Part shown: piece by piece, positions 15,012 through 25,049 of the stretch
How the letters are laid out: the number at the start of each line of letters is the position of its first letter
Position numbering within the stretch: the first letter of the stretch is position 1
Assembly (NCBI GenBank): GCA_024280435.1
Contig: JAJRQD010000161.1
Span: forward strand, 1 to 51,583
DNA from: an archaeon
GTDB lineage: Archaea; Asgardarchaeota; Heimdallarchaeia; Heimdallarchaeales; Kariarchaeaceae
Length of the DNA stretch: 51,583 nucleotides
Reading direction: 5' to 3'
Notes under the pieces: generated by a model
Database searches by the model: none
The model's input: the letters and a program-made list of their open reading frames with translations, nothing else
What the model was told of the DNA's origin: nothing
Position numbers and translations under genes: made by a program

Positions 15012-17783
15012 CTATAGATTCTCAATAACTATACTCTCAGCCTGAGCCAATGCTTCTTCAATACCCTCAATTTTTGGACCTCCACCTGCGATAACGTCTT
15101 TTTTGCCACCTCCTCCCCCACCAAGTAGCTTCCCAATACTACGTATTATGGGAGATAGTTTCAGATCACTTCCCTTAGTCTTTGCTACAATTATCATTGC
15201 TTTACCCTCATGTTTTCCAATAATAATCGCAAGTAGATCCTCTTTTGATATCTCAGAGAATTTCTGACCGGATATAATCAGATCTACCTGTGGTGCATCT
15301 ATCTGCGTTACCACCAGTTTGATAGTCCTGCCAGATTTTGTACGGATGGATTTTGCATTGTCGATTAATTGTGGTATCCTTGCCTCTGCAAGCTGACTAC
15401 TCAACCTCTCGATTATCTTACGCTGTTCTTTCCACTCTGAGAAGAAACGATCTGAGGTTTTTGGCATATCTTCTGGTATAACTGAGAATACATCAGCAGA
15501 TTCAGATAATAATTGATAATTATGCTGTGCAGTGGTAACTGCTTTTTTACCAGCTGTCAGTGTTAGCCGGACTATACCATCCTGAATTCGCTCTGCACCC
15601 AGTATACGGATATATCCAATATCTCCAGTTGCATCTGCATGAGTACCACCACATGCCTCTGTATCAATACCGGGTATCTCCACAATTCTTAACTCTTTAC
15701 CCGGTACTACTCCACCCTGATAAATGGTGAATCCGAATTTCTGCTCTGCATCATCTCGAGAGAGTACATGTTTCTTAATTCTGCGATTATCCATAACCAC
15801 AGAATTTGCAATGAATTCAATCTCATCAAGTGTCTCTCTTGATATACCCTCCCAGTGGGTGATATCTAGCCTTGCTCTCTCAGGAGTCTTATCAGCACCT
15901 GCCTGCCATACATGAGATCCAAGTACCTCTCTTGCAGCACCTCCAACTATATGAACTGCTGTGTGATGTCTTGTCAATGATAATCTTCTCTCCCAATCTA
16001 CATTCATAGTCACTGTGGAACCGACTTTCAATGACTTTGGCAATTTACTCAATTTATGCACAACTGCATTTCCAAATTTCTTGACATCCTCAACATTGAT
16101 GTTGTTCTTGGAGAAGGTGATAGTACCAGAATCCTCTGCCTGACCACCACCTAGTGGATAGAATATAGTTTTATCAAATATAACATGACCTGTATCTAGT
16201 ATTGCAACAACCTTGGCTTTTGTCCTCTTCAGATGCTGTTTCTCATAATACAGTTTCTGTGTCTCAAATGATTTTATCTCATCAAAATCAATCTCTGATT
16301 TTGTCTTTGTACCTTTATCAACCCGGGGCAATGCCTTATCTACCTGTTGATAGAAATCCATGGGAATATCTACAGTGATTCCTTTTTCCATGGCAATAGA
16401 TTGTACAGATTCGGGTGGAATACCTCTTGAGGTATACATATCCACCAATACACTGTCATTTATCTCTTTTTTCTGTTTGACCAGTTGGTTAACAAATTTC
16501 CTTCCGGATGCTATTGTCTTCTTATGCCTGAGCAGCTCCACATCCATGATTGTGGGTACAAGCTCTCTTGCCTCTTTCAGTCTTGGATAACTCTGTGATA
16601 CATAGGTAATAGTTCTATCAATAATATCAGATAGGTCAAGATCCAGCTCTAATTGTTCGTTTATTGTGAACATTCGTCTTATTAACGATCTGAGATTGTA
16701 TCCACCACCAACATTTGAAGGAATTGCTCCATCAGCCAGTGTGAATGCAACAGTTCTGCTATGGTCCCCAATTGCATACAATGCCTCAATCTCTGCCAGT
16801 GCAGAGTTCAGATCTGTAAGTGAGTAACCCAATCTTTCTGCAATATTTGCCCTTGCAGACTTCACATCACTCACTTCATTGATATCAATTAAACCTGCAA
16901 GTTTAGAGTAATTTACCAGAAGATCCTGATCTACTTTGATACCAGTCTCTTTCTTCATATAGTCAAGTACAGGACCAAAGGTTGCCTCATATATAGTTGG
17001 TGTACCCTGTGAGAACCATGATACTCGTTCCAATCCCCAGCCCACATCAATTACCTTTATATCCATATCTTTGTATCCCTTATCTGTCTCCTCATACTGC
17101 ATAAATACAGAGTTCACAATTTCAGTTCCAAATGCAAAACTCTCAAGATTAGGCCCGAAATTACCACCACCAGCCCAGATACCTTCAATATATGTCACCT
17201 CTTCAGGCTTCAATCCCAACCTCTCAGTTAGGAATTTGAAATTCAGATCAATACATCGATCCATCCAGTATCCACCTTTTAGTTTATCAGAATTGAATGC
17301 ATGTTGTCCAAACATGATGAATGAGGTTAGATGTCTTCCAGTTCTTCCCACATTATCAGTATCTGAGAAGTCACCTCCAAAGCGTATACATGGCTGTGGT
17401 ACTGTTAATGGATTTGCAGGCGGGTCTAGTGTACCATTAGTTACCCATGGTTGAAAATCAGCAATTGATGCGATGGTGAATTCCAGATCATCTCTCCATC
17501 TGGCAACAGTTGGATAAGCCTCTATTGATGTGTGTCCATGTTTCTCAAAGAATGATGTGAGTTGTGAAATAGTTTCATGAAAATCCCAGTTCTTTCCTTT
17601 GCGATTGATAAAGCTGTATCCTCCCTCACATGGTGTATCACCACATGTGTTTCTATCTTGATCCAAGGTCCAGAACATATGTTTACAGCCAGTACATTCT
17701 TTTCTGATATAACCTTTATCTTTGAACAGTTCCACTTTGTACTGTTCGGGGGTAAAGATTTTTTGCATTTCAGACTTATCCAT
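15012..17783 (-). CDS. alaS: Alanyl-tRNA synthetase, archaeal type
   Basis: Charges tRNA-Ala with alanine and edits mischarged serine or glycine. The 923-residue length and the N-terminal cysteine-rich region (ECTGCKHMFWTLDQDRNTCGDTPCEGG), placed before the class II catalytic domain, are specific to archaeal AlaRS. The editing domain shows HHTAVHIVGGAA and EACGGTHADATGD, which supply the zinc-binding H-x3-H and C-x3-H motifs. The C-Ala domain ends with the glycine-rich LLGGGGGGKKD and a final helix. Start ATG at 17783; the divergent primase operon starts 127 bp away. Confidence 0.97.
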   Translation of the reverse strand: MDKSEMQKIFTPEQYKVELFKDKGYIRKECTGCKHMFWTLDQDRNTCGDTPCEGGYSFINRKGKNWDFHETISQLTSFFEKHGHTSIEAYPTVARWRDDLEFTIASIADFQPWVTNGTLDPPANPLTVPQPCIRFGGDFSDTDNVGRTGRHLTSFIMFGQHAFNSDKLKGGYWMDRCIDLNFKFLTERLGLKPEEVTYIEGIWAGGGNFGPNLESFAFGTEIVNSVFMQYEETDKGYKDMDIKVIDVGWGLERVSWFSQGTPTIYEATFGPVLDYMKKETGIKVDQDLLVNYSKLAGLIDINEVSDVKSARANIAERLGYSLTDLNSALAEIEALYAIGDHSRTVAFTLADGAIPSNVGGGYNLRSLIRRMFTINEQLELDLDLSDIIDRTITYVSQSYPRLKEARELVPTIMDVELLRHKKTIASGRKFVNQLVKQKKEINDSVLVDMYTSRGIPPESVQSIAMEKGITVDIPMDFYQQVDKALPRVDKGTKTKSEIDFDEIKSFETQKLYYEKQHLKRTKAKVVAILDTGHVIFDKTIFYPLGGGQAEDSGTITFSKNNINVEDVKKFGNAVVHKLSKLPKSLKVGSTVTMNVDWERRLSLTRHHTAVHIVGGAAREVLGSHVWQAGADKTPERARLDITHWEGISRETLDEIEFIANSVVMDNRRIKKHVLSRDDAEQKFGFTIYQGGVVPGKELRIVEIPGIDTEACGGTHADATGDIGYIRILGAERIQDGIVRLTLTAGKKAVTTAQHNYQLLSESADVFSVIPEDMPKTSDRFFSEWKEQRKIIERLSSQLAEARIPQLIDNAKSIRTKSGRTIKLVVTQIDAPQVDLIISGQKFSEISKEDLLAIIIGKHEGKAMIIVAKTKGSDLKLSPIIRSIGKLLGGGGGGKKDVIAGGGPKIEGIEEALAQAESIVIENL

Positions 17784-17910
17784 AATTATCCAATTGTTTT
17801 TGTTTTAAAAAAAGTTTCCTTAGTATCTCTATCATTAAACAATAGATTGCCATAGATAAAAGTAATTAACTTTTAAAAGATAATTAACACGTGACTTTAT
17901 TAATTGAAAT

Positions 17911-19320
17911 ATGAATTATCAATTAGAAATGAATGCCAAATTGCCCTATTGGTATTTGAATCAACAGACCAGTATAGAGGAAAGTATAGACCCAGCTACC
18001 AGAGATAAGTTGATTAATGAGAGATTAGATTTTCTGAAAAATCCAGATAGAAAGGATATCGAATTTGGATTGGATAAATATGACAAGGAAGAGCTTGGAA
18101 AGAGAGAGAGAATGGCTTTCACAATCATGAAGATTGGTGCATGTCTAGATCCCAGACTATCGGCATGGTTAATTGAGACAGAGGGGGATGTATTTGAGAA
18201 AGATTTTAGATTACTCAAATGGAATGATAAAAAAGCAATATTGGACGATCTGTATCCTCGTGAGGCGGGAGCAGCTACATGGAGTACTGTTGAGGATCTG
18301 GTATATGATATGAATGAGGGTGATCTTTACAAAAAACTGTCTATAAAAGAGGAGAGTACACAGCAGATCAGATCAAGCAATACATTGTATGCCACTGCAA
18401 CTGTAAAAGATGTACGAGGTATGAACAAGTATATCGCATTGGATTTCAGATTTGCATCTCAGCTGATCAGAACAAGAAAAGCAATTCTGTACAGAGGGTG
18501 GGCAATTACCACAGTATCAAGATTTATAGTCACAATAAAGCACAGATATGAGGAGACAATAGGTAAAAGTCTTACTGAATATGCAGACAGGCTTGAGAAC
18601 AAACCAAATCCAGTGATGAAAAAGATAGCAAAAGAAGTCAATGAGATACTACAAAAGAAGGTGGAGTTCAGAAGATCAAGATTACAGATTGATGCAATAG
18701 AGCTGGAGGGAACTCTAGATGAGAATATGGGCATTCTTCCCCCATGTATAGAGGATTTACTTGTCAGAGTAAATGAGGTAGGATATATTGGCCACTGGGA
18801 GAGATTACAACTTGGTATATTCCTGAAGAAGATTGGTATGGATGTGGAGACACAGCTACATTTCTGGTATGATAAGGCAGTGGATAATGTAAATATGACA
18901 TTTGATGATTTTATCAACAAAGCTGGATATGTGATCAGGCATATTTACGGCTTGGAAGGTGGTAAAGTCAATTATGAGATGCCTTCATGTACCACTATCC
19001 AGGGAAAAATGTTCTGCACTTTCAGACATCTTGGTATCGAGCATATCAATAAAAGAGTGGTATCGATTCTTAAGAGAATAACTGGAGATAAACAGGATGA
19101 GAACAAGAAAAATGTGGCCAAGAGAATAATAGAAGCCAGTATCAGAGGTTTACCAAATATGGCATGTGCATATAATCTAGATCTGATAACAGGCATCAAG
19201 AGAGATAAAATTGTACATCCAATGATTTATCTTAAATTAGCAGGGGAGAAATCAGGTAAGATAAAGAAAGAACTGGATAAGAATAAAACAGGAGAACTGG
19301 TTGAGGAGGGAGAGAAATGA
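17911..19320 (+). CDS. priL: DNA primase large subunit PriL
   Basis: Non-catalytic subunit of the archaeal/eukaryotic primase, which makes RNA or DNA primers for replication. The N-terminal region (ACLDPRLSAWLIETEGDVF) matches PriL. Four cysteines, at about residues 279 (LPPCIED), 360 (MPSCTTI), 369 (MFCTFRH) and 419 (NMACAYN), fit the 4Fe-4S ligands of the C-terminal domain. Its stop overlaps the ATG of priS as ATGA, indicating coupled synthesis of the two subunits. Start ATG at 17911. The 469-residue length is on the long side for archaea. Confidence 0.95.
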   Translation: MNYQLEMNAKLPYWYLNQQTSIEESIDPATRDKLINERLDFLKNPDRKDIEFGLDKYDKEELGKRERMAFTIMKIGACLDPRLSAWLIETEGDVFEKDFRLLKWNDKKAILDDLYPREAGAATWSTVEDLVYDMNEGDLYKKLSIKEESTQQIRSSNTLYATATVKDVRGMNKYIALDFRFASQLIRTRKAILYRGWAITTVSRFIVTIKHRYEETIGKSLTEYADRLENKPNPVMKKIAKEVNEILQKKVEFRRSRLQIDAIELEGTLDENMGILPPCIEDLLVRVNEVGYIGHWERLQLGIFLKKIGMDVETQLHFWYDKAVDNVNMTFDDFINKAGYVIRHIYGLEGGKVNYEMPSCTTIQGKMFCTFRHLGIEHINKRVVSILKRITGDKQDENKKNVAKRIIEASIRGLPNMACAYNLDLITGIKRDKIVHPMIYLKLAGEKSGKIKKELDKNKTGELVEEGEK

Positions 19321-20399
19321 GCGATAAAGCATTGGATAAAAAACTGGATACCTTAGAGAATATAGATGAGATTGATAATGTTACCACCAGGAGGAAATTC
19401 AAAATATTCACCGAAGAAGAGATCAAATTACAGAATGATCTGCAGACTTACTATCGCGATCATTTTGATGTGAACCTACTCTGGAGAGTGATAAAGAGGG
19501 AGAATTTCGATACTCGTGAGTTTGGATTCAATCGTTTGAATGCAGGATTTACCCGTAATAAATCATTTGAACAACCTGCTCATCTTAAGGAATATATGCA
19601 CACATTTCCAATAATCGGTGCATATATTGGCTCTTTGTACAAGAATAGACTACTACCAAAGGATAGATACAATAAAGCGGTAACAATACACAATGCAGAG
19701 TGGCTTGGAAGAGAGTTGATATTTGATCTGGATCTAGATGACTATAATCCTGTAAGAAGGTGCAAATGTGAGGGTAAAGATGTATGTGAGGATTGCTGGG
19801 GACTTATGCAGGAAGCTGCTGTTATAATAGATGATACTTTGATACATGATTTTGGATTCAAAAAACTAGAATGGGTATACACAGGTGGTAGAGGCTATCA
19901 TTGCTGGGTGCTTGATAGTAAGACTATGCCACTGGATCAGAACCAGAGAACTGCAATTGTGGATTATATGCAGTATATTCATGATCCCAAGGGATTACAG
20001 AAGGTGGATAAGATTGGATCATTTGATGAGAGAATGAAGATACGTATCTATGAGAAGCTGGCAAGAAACTTCATATTCAATGAGACACAGAAATTTCTTA
20101 CTGAGAATGCAGGCTTCTCAGTGAATAGTCTGAAAAAAGCAAGACAGAAACTAGAGAGCAGTGAATTGTTACGCGATATTGTGGATGCAATACCAAATGG
20201 CAAGGAGCCCATATTTCTCAATACATTGATCAAGTACCATTATCCAAGAATAGATCATAAGGTTACCATAGATGTGAGAAGATTGATCAGAATGCCTGGA
20301 TCCATACATATCAGATCTAAAAATATATCAGAATACATTTCCAATCCGGGTAAATTCAATCCAATTAATGATGCCAGGAATATGTATGACTTAATCTAG
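19317..20399 (+). CDS. priS: DNA primase catalytic (small) subunit PriS
   Basis: Catalytic subunit of primase. The metal-binding acidic motif is FDLDLDDY (Asp137 and Asp139), followed by a zinc knuckle CKCEGKDVCEDC and the nucleotide-binding stretch YTGGRGYHCWVLD, in the order found in archaeal and eukaryotic small subunits. RLIRMPGSIHIRSK near the C-terminus holds a further conserved motif. The gene overlaps priL by four bases; this adjacent priL-priS order is convenient for making an equimolar complex. Confidence 0.96.
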   Translation: MSDKALDKKLDTLENIDEIDNVTTRRKFKIFTEEEIKLQNDLQTYYRDHFDVNLLWRVIKRENFDTREFGFNRLNAGFTRNKSFEQPAHLKEYMHTFPIIGAYIGSLYKNRLLPKDRYNKAVTIHNAEWLGRELIFDLDLDDYNPVRRCKCEGKDVCEDCWGLMQEAAVIIDDTLIHDFGFKKLEWVYTGGRGYHCWVLDSKTMPLDQNQRTAIVDYMQYIHDPKGLQKVDKIGSFDERMKIRIYEKLARNFIFNETQKFLTENAGFSVNSLKKARQKLESSELLRDIVDAIPNGKEPIFLNTLIKYHYPRIDHKVTIDVRRLIRMPGSIHIRSKNISEYISNPGKFNPINDARNMYDLI

Positions 20400-20443
20400 T
20401 AAAGTTAAGCTAATTATTAAAAACATCACTGCATATTTGAAAT

Positions 20444-21097
20444 ATGACCGATTGGTATGTTATTGATCTTGGTACTATCAGCTATAAGAAGGGGCTTGAA
20501 TTACAACAGGAATACTGGCAAAAAGCAGTTGATGGTGAGGATCATTACATTCTTCTCCTAGAACACACACCTGTGATCACACTTGGAAGGCGTACAGAAC
20601 CAGAACATCTGCTGTTGAATGAGGAAGAGCTTAAAGTACAGGGGATAGATCTGTACAAAGTGAATAGAGGTGGGTCTGCCACATATCATGCACCCGGACA
20701 ACTGGTTGGATATATTATCTGTAAATCCTCTAGATTTGGTGGCATACATGAGCTGGTTACCAGAGTATTGAATTCAATACAGCAAGTAATCTCTGATTTT
20801 GAGATTAATTGTGTGATCGATCCAGAGAACCCCGGTATTTGGACAAACAGTGATACTCCCAGAAAGCTTGCAGCAGTGGGAATGCAGAACAAGCATGGAT
20901 ATACACTTCATGGATTTGCAATCAATGTACATTTACCACTCACGGGTTTCTCTGCAATAGTGCCATGTGGGTTGACATTACCTGTAAGTACCATGTCAAT
21001 AGAGCTTGGAAAAATAATAAGAATAGAAGATGTGAAAACTAAAACTAGAAAAATATTACTACAAGAATTGACAAAGAAAGTGAAAAAAAATATTTGA
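20444..21097 (+). CDS. lipB: Lipoyl(octanoyl) transferase LipB
   Basis: Transfers octanoyl groups from acyl carrier to lipoyl domains, the first step of lipoate assembly. Family motifs are VNRGGSATYHAPGQLVGY, the lysine in RKLAAVGMQ (Lys141) and the acyl-thioester cysteine in SAIVPCGL (Cys175); both catalytic residues are present. At 217 residues it is full length. It follows priS by 44 bp but is functionally unrelated. Lipoyl synthase and lipoylated enzymes are not in this window. Confidence 0.95.
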   Translation: MTDWYVIDLGTISYKKGLELQQEYWQKAVDGEDHYILLLEHTPVITLGRRTEPEHLLLNEEELKVQGIDLYKVNRGGSATYHAPGQLVGYIICKSSRFGGIHELVTRVLNSIQQVISDFEINCVIDPENPGIWTNSDTPRKLAAVGMQNKHGYTLHGFAINVHLPLTGFSAIVPCGLTLPVSTMSIELGKIIRIEDVKTKTRKILLQELTKKVKKNI

Positions 21098-21145
21098 TCA
21101 GTTAATTAACAAAGCACTTAATATTTTATGTTTTTATTATATTTT

Positions 21146-21556
21146 ATGAACGAAGAGACACTGATCAAAGAGGCAATAAAAGCAAGGGAGTTTGCATATG
21201 CACCATATTCCTCATTCAAAGTTGGTGCAGCATTGGAAAGTGTGGATGGAGAGATTTATCACGGCTGTAACATTGAGAACAGTAGCTATACGCCCACTGT
21301 TTGTGCAGAGAGAACTGCGGTATTCAAAGCAGTATCAGAGGGAAAGAAAAGATTCACACGAATTGTAGTGGTAACAGGAGATAATAAGCCTTCCTCACCA
21401 TGTGGAGTATGCTTACAAGTGCTCTCTGAATTTGTGGATGATGATTTTCCAGTGATATTAACAAATACTTCTGGAATAGTTGAGCAGTATAAATTCACAG
21501 ACCTATTGGGAAGACCTTTCAGACCAGAAGTATCAATCGGCAACCGGGATAATTGA
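21146..21556 (+). CDS. cdd: Cytidine deaminase
   Basis: Zinc enzyme that deaminates cytidine and deoxycytidine to uridine and deoxyuridine in pyrimidine salvage. It carries the signature CNIENSSYTPTVCAERTA, whose second cysteine and glutamate form the active site, and PSSPCGVCLQVL, which supplies the other zinc ligands. I chose the ATG at 21146 (MNEETLIKEAIKA) because the usual N-terminus starts there; the ATG at 21128 would add six hydrophobic residues. Length 136 residues, typical of the tetrameric type. Confidence 0.95.
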   Translation: MNEETLIKEAIKAREFAYAPYSSFKVGAALESVDGEIYHGCNIENSSYTPTVCAERTAVFKAVSEGKKRFTRIVVVTGDNKPSSPCGVCLQVLSEFVDDDFPVILTNTSGIVEQYKFTDLLGRPFRPEVSIGNRDN

Positions 21557-21607
21557 CTCAATTCACAATATTAAAATTGTTAATATTTAATTCAGTATTG
21601 TACCCTC

Positions 21608-23062
21608 ATGGCAGATGAAATAGATCCTGAAATAACTCTAGATCCTGAAAATTGGCAAGCTCTGGCAAAATTGGGAGATGATGTATTAGAAGATATGTTT
21701 GATTATCTAGAAAATGTGAGGGAGAGAAAAGTATGGCATGATATACCGGAGAATATCAAACAATGCTTCAATGAGAGCCCACCGATGAAACCATTATCAT
21801 CCAAAGAAGTGTATGAAAGGGTAAAACATGAGATATTACCATATCCACCGGGAAATATACATCCAAGGTTCTGGGGATGGGTGAATGGTACCGGCACACC
21901 ATTTGGATTGATTTCAGAACTTATCATTGCAGCAATGAATGCCAATACAGGAGGAAGAGAACATATTGCAAATTATGTTGAGAGACAACTGGTATCATGG
22001 ATGCGTGAGATATTTGAATTCCCAGCAAACAGCAGTGGACTTGTCACCTCTGGATGCTCTATTGCCAATCTGATTGGGATAACAGTTGCAAGAAATCAAG
22101 CATTGGATTTTGATGTGAGAAAAAAAGGGATAATGGCTATTAAAAAACCTATGATACTGTATGGTACCTCTCAGATGCATTCATCTATTCAGAAAGCAAT
22201 GGAAATACTGGGCCTGGGTTCTGATAGCATACACCTCATAGAATGTGATGAGAATGCTAGCATCAGTATTGATAACCTGAGAGCTCAGATAAAACAGGAT
22301 ATAGAGGCCAATCTACAGCCATTTGTGGTGGTTGGCAATGTCGGCACTGTGAATTCTGGTACAATCGATGACATATTAGCTTTAAGAAAAATATGTGATG
22401 AATTCAATCTGTGGTTGCATCTAGATGGTGCTTTTGGTGCATTGCTTCAGCTATCATCAAATAAGTATAAGATCAAAGGAATTGAGCTAGCAGATTCACT
22501 TGCATTTGATTTTCATAAATGGATGCATGTGAACTATGACGCTGGCTTTGTACTGATCAGAGATGATAAATTACACAGAGATACATTCACACTGAGGCCA
22601 AGTTATCTTGCATCTATGGAACGAGGTTTAGCAGGAGGAGGTTACTGGTTCTCAGAATATGGATTACAACTATCAAGAGGCTTCAGATCTTTGAAAGTAT
22701 GGATGACAATCAAAAGATTTGGATTTGATATCTTTGGTAGACTCATAGATCAGAATATCAGACAGGCACGCTACTTTGCAGATATAATCGAGAAACAGGA
22801 TAACATTGAGCTAGTTGCCAAAGTAAATATGAATATTGTGTGTTTCAGATATAATCCAGGTGAGATTGATGAGGAAGAGCTTGAACTTATCAATAAAAAA
22901 ATATTGTATGCTATGTATGATCGGGGAATAGTGGCCCCATCATATACAAGAATATTTGGCAAATACTGCCTTAGAATTGCAATTACCAACCATAGAAGCA
23001 GACTATCAGATCTAGATATTCTATTGAATGAGTTGAATGAAATAATTGAACTATTGCAATAA
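21608..23062 (+). CDS. Group II pyridoxal-phosphate-dependent decarboxylase (aromatic-amino-acid-decarboxylase-like)
   Basis: PLP enzyme decarboxylating an amino acid. The cofactor lysine lies in DFHKWMHVNYDAGFVLI (Lys304), the aspartate pairing with the pyridine nitrogen in LHLDGAFG, and the N-terminus has HPRFWGWVNGTGTP, the substrate-side motif of the aromatic amino acid decarboxylase/glutamate decarboxylase group. The 484-residue length fits bacterial-type decarboxylases better than the shorter archaeal MfnA tyrosine/aspartate decarboxylases. The substrate (aromatic amino acid, glutamate, aspartate or other) cannot be decided here. Confidence 0.9.
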   Translation: MADEIDPEITLDPENWQALAKLGDDVLEDMFDYLENVRERKVWHDIPENIKQCFNESPPMKPLSSKEVYERVKHEILPYPPGNIHPRFWGWVNGTGTPFGLISELIIAAMNANTGGREHIANYVERQLVSWMREIFEFPANSSGLVTSGCSIANLIGITVARNQALDFDVRKKGIMAIKKPMILYGTSQMHSSIQKAMEILGLGSDSIHLIECDENASISIDNLRAQIKQDIEANLQPFVVVGNVGTVNSGTIDDILALRKICDEFNLWLHLDGAFGALLQLSSNKYKIKGIELADSLAFDFHKWMHVNYDAGFVLIRDDKLHRDTFTLRPSYLASMERGLAGGGYWFSEYGLQLSRGFRSLKVWMTIKRFGFDIFGRLIDQNIRQARYFADIIEKQDNIELVAKVNMNIVCFRYNPGEIDEEELELINKKILYAMYDRGIVAPSYTRIFGKYCLRIAITNHRSRLSDLDILLNELNEIIELLQ

Positions 23063-23175
23063 CTTGATCAGTTTTATGAAAATATATTGAAAATGATAAA
23101 AATATATTGAAAAAATATGAAATTCATACCAGAAAATAAATAGCTATATGATATTGAAATAAAAAATTAATGTAG

Positions 23176-23526
23176 ATGAAAACACCTGCATTACCTACTA
23201 AAATCACTATCACCAATCAAGATCTTGAGGCTAAATTCGCCAGTGAATTCCATATTATGCATAATCCAAATGAATTCGTGCTGACTATGCTGGAAGTAAT
23301 ACCACAGATGAAATATACTTTCAAAGAGGTGCCCCATCCAAAAACAGGACTGCCCACAAAAGTTGCCAGAATGGCAAATGATGGTCTGGTACAGAAGGTG
23401 GTTGGTCGATTTGGAATGAGCCCTGCTACAATGAAAAAACTGGTGACAGTACTAAATCAGAATGTGAAAAACTATGAGGCCAAATTTGGCGAGATATCTA
23501 TTAATCCTCCAGAAGGACTTCACTAA
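23176..23526 (+). CDS. DUF3467-family protein
   Basis: A 116-residue protein with the stretch EFHIMHNPNEFVLTMLEVIPQ, the hallmark of DUF3467 (usually NPxEFVLDF). The C-terminal part, MSPATMKKLVTVLNQNVKNYEAKFG, also fits, with the helix common to the family. These small proteins are found across bacteria and archaea with no established function. It stands between the decarboxylase and the sulfur enzyme, separated by 113 and 63 bp, so no operon link is evident. Confidence 0.85.
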   Translation: MKTPALPTKITITNQDLEAKFASEFHIMHNPNEFVLTMLEVIPQMKYTFKEVPHPKTGLPTKVARMANDGLVQKVVGRFGMSPATMKKLVTVLNQNVKNYEAKFGEISINPPEGLH

Positions 23527-23589
23527 TCTAATTTAGCAATAATAATCCTTTAACCTATGCTTTTTAAGTAAACTCTATAATATTGTATT

Positions 23590-24969
23590 ATGAAATTTAG
23601 TTTTGATATATTCGTCACTCGTGGACTTGGTGATAATTCATATCTGATACATTCTGGAGACGAGGCAGCTGTGATAGACCCACAGAGAGATGCCTGGAGG
23701 TTCACAGATAAGGCAGATGAACTGGGCCTTGGTATCAAATATGTATTTGAAACACATGTGCACAATGATTATATCTCAGGTGCATTTGAGATACATGACA
23801 AAACAGGTGCTAAACTGGCAGTTCCTGCAAAAGGAGAGTATAAATTCAATCATAAGAAAATGAATGAGGGTGATAAGATTAAAATTGGAGACATCACTAT
23901 TCAGGCTTGGCATACACCTGGACATACATATGAGCATACTAGCTGGTTGGTATCTGAGGAAAAAAATCCAGTAGCTATATTCACAGGTGGTTCTATGCTA
24001 GTTGGCTCTGCAGGCAGGACAGACCTTTTGGGACATCATCACACCGAGAATTTAACAAGATCACAGTTTGATACTGTCAAGAGAATTGGAAGTTTGCCAG
24101 ATGATGTCAAGGTATTGCCCACACATGGCGGAGGTAGTTTTTGCAGTGCATCAAATCCATCATCAGATAGAGTATCCACTATTAAATTGGAAAAATCATA
24201 TAATCAAGCATTGAGATGTGACACAGTTGATGAATTTCTAAATAAACAATTAGAGGGTCTACTACAATATCCAAGCTATTACAAGTATATGGCACCTCAG
24301 AACAGAGCAGGTGTGAAAGTGGTTGGATCTCTTGAATTACCCACAAGACTATCAGAATCTGAATTTGATGAGGAATTCTCAAGAGCCAGAGTAATAGATA
24401 CCAGAACACGTGATAAATTTGCATCTGCACACATTGATGGCACACTTAATATAGAGTTAACACTATCCTTTGGTACATATATTGGCTGGTTATTGGAATA
24501 TAATGAACCTATGGTATTTATTGTAGATAATGAGAAGGAGAAGGAGAATATTGAGGAAATAACCACACAGCTGTTCAGAATAGGAATTGATAATATCAAA
24601 GGATATATCAGTAGTGATGATAATTTTTTCATTTCCAAAGCGATCAGTAAATACACACTTACAACACATGAAAGTATCAGAGAGCAATTGGATAGAGGTG
24701 AGGCACCAATATTCATAGATGTAAGAGATCCAGTTGAGTGGAAAAACACAGGAGTGCTTCCCAATACAAAAAAAGTATTTCTAGCAGATGTACCATCTAA
24801 ATTGAGAGAACTCAGAGATGAATTTGGAGAAAAACAAGTTTATGCAATCTGCGTATCTGGAGAGAGGGCAGTGATCTCAACTTCATATTTGAGGTCTTTA
24901 GGCATGAATGCATCGGTCATAGCAAATGGTGGAATAAATCAATTCTCAAGCTATTTAAAGCATAATTAA
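23590..24969 (+). CDS. Metallo-beta-lactamase fold / double rhodanese fusion, persulfide-dioxygenase-like
   Basis: Residues 1-230 are a metallo-beta-lactamase fold of the ETHE1 type: THVHNDYISG, the His in HTPGHTYEHTSW, the Asp in GRTDLLG and the His in LPTHGGG. The last His of the usual HxHxDH is Tyr here, as in several rhodanese-fused relatives. Two rhodanese domains follow. The first (VIDTRTRDKFASAHIDGTLNI) has no active-site cysteine. The second (FIDVRDPVEW) ends with YAICVSGERA, giving an intact C-x-S-G-x-R loop. Such fusions oxidise glutathione- or CoA-type persulfides and move sulfane sulfur. It probably detoxifies or processes sulfide-derived persulfide in the cytoplasm. Confidence 0.92.
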   Translation: MKFSFDIFVTRGLGDNSYLIHSGDEAAVIDPQRDAWRFTDKADELGLGIKYVFETHVHNDYISGAFEIHDKTGAKLAVPAKGEYKFNHKKMNEGDKIKIGDITIQAWHTPGHTYEHTSWLVSEEKNPVAIFTGGSMLVGSAGRTDLLGHHHTENLTRSQFDTVKRIGSLPDDVKVLPTHGGGSFCSASNPSSDRVSTIKLEKSYNQALRCDTVDEFLNKQLEGLLQYPSYYKYMAPQNRAGVKVVGSLELPTRLSESEFDEEFSRARVIDTRTRDKFASAHIDGTLNIELTLSFGTYIGWLLEYNEPMVFIVDNEKEKENIEEITTQLFRIGIDNIKGYISSDDNFFISKAISKYTLTTHESIREQLDRGEAPIFIDVRDPVEWKNTGVLPNTKKVFLADVPSKLRELRDEFGEKQVYAICVSGERAVISTSYLRSLGMNASVIANGGINQFSSYLKHN

Positions 24970-25049
24970 TATAATAATAAAAAAAATATTCAATTTCATT
25001 CCTAATAGGAAGAACCTTGATTAATAGCAATATGTATTATAACCTGTAG

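Noticed and set aside
17071-17454. 127-codon plus-strand frame inside alaS.
   Set aside because: Antisense shadow of a conserved enzyme; no known domain.
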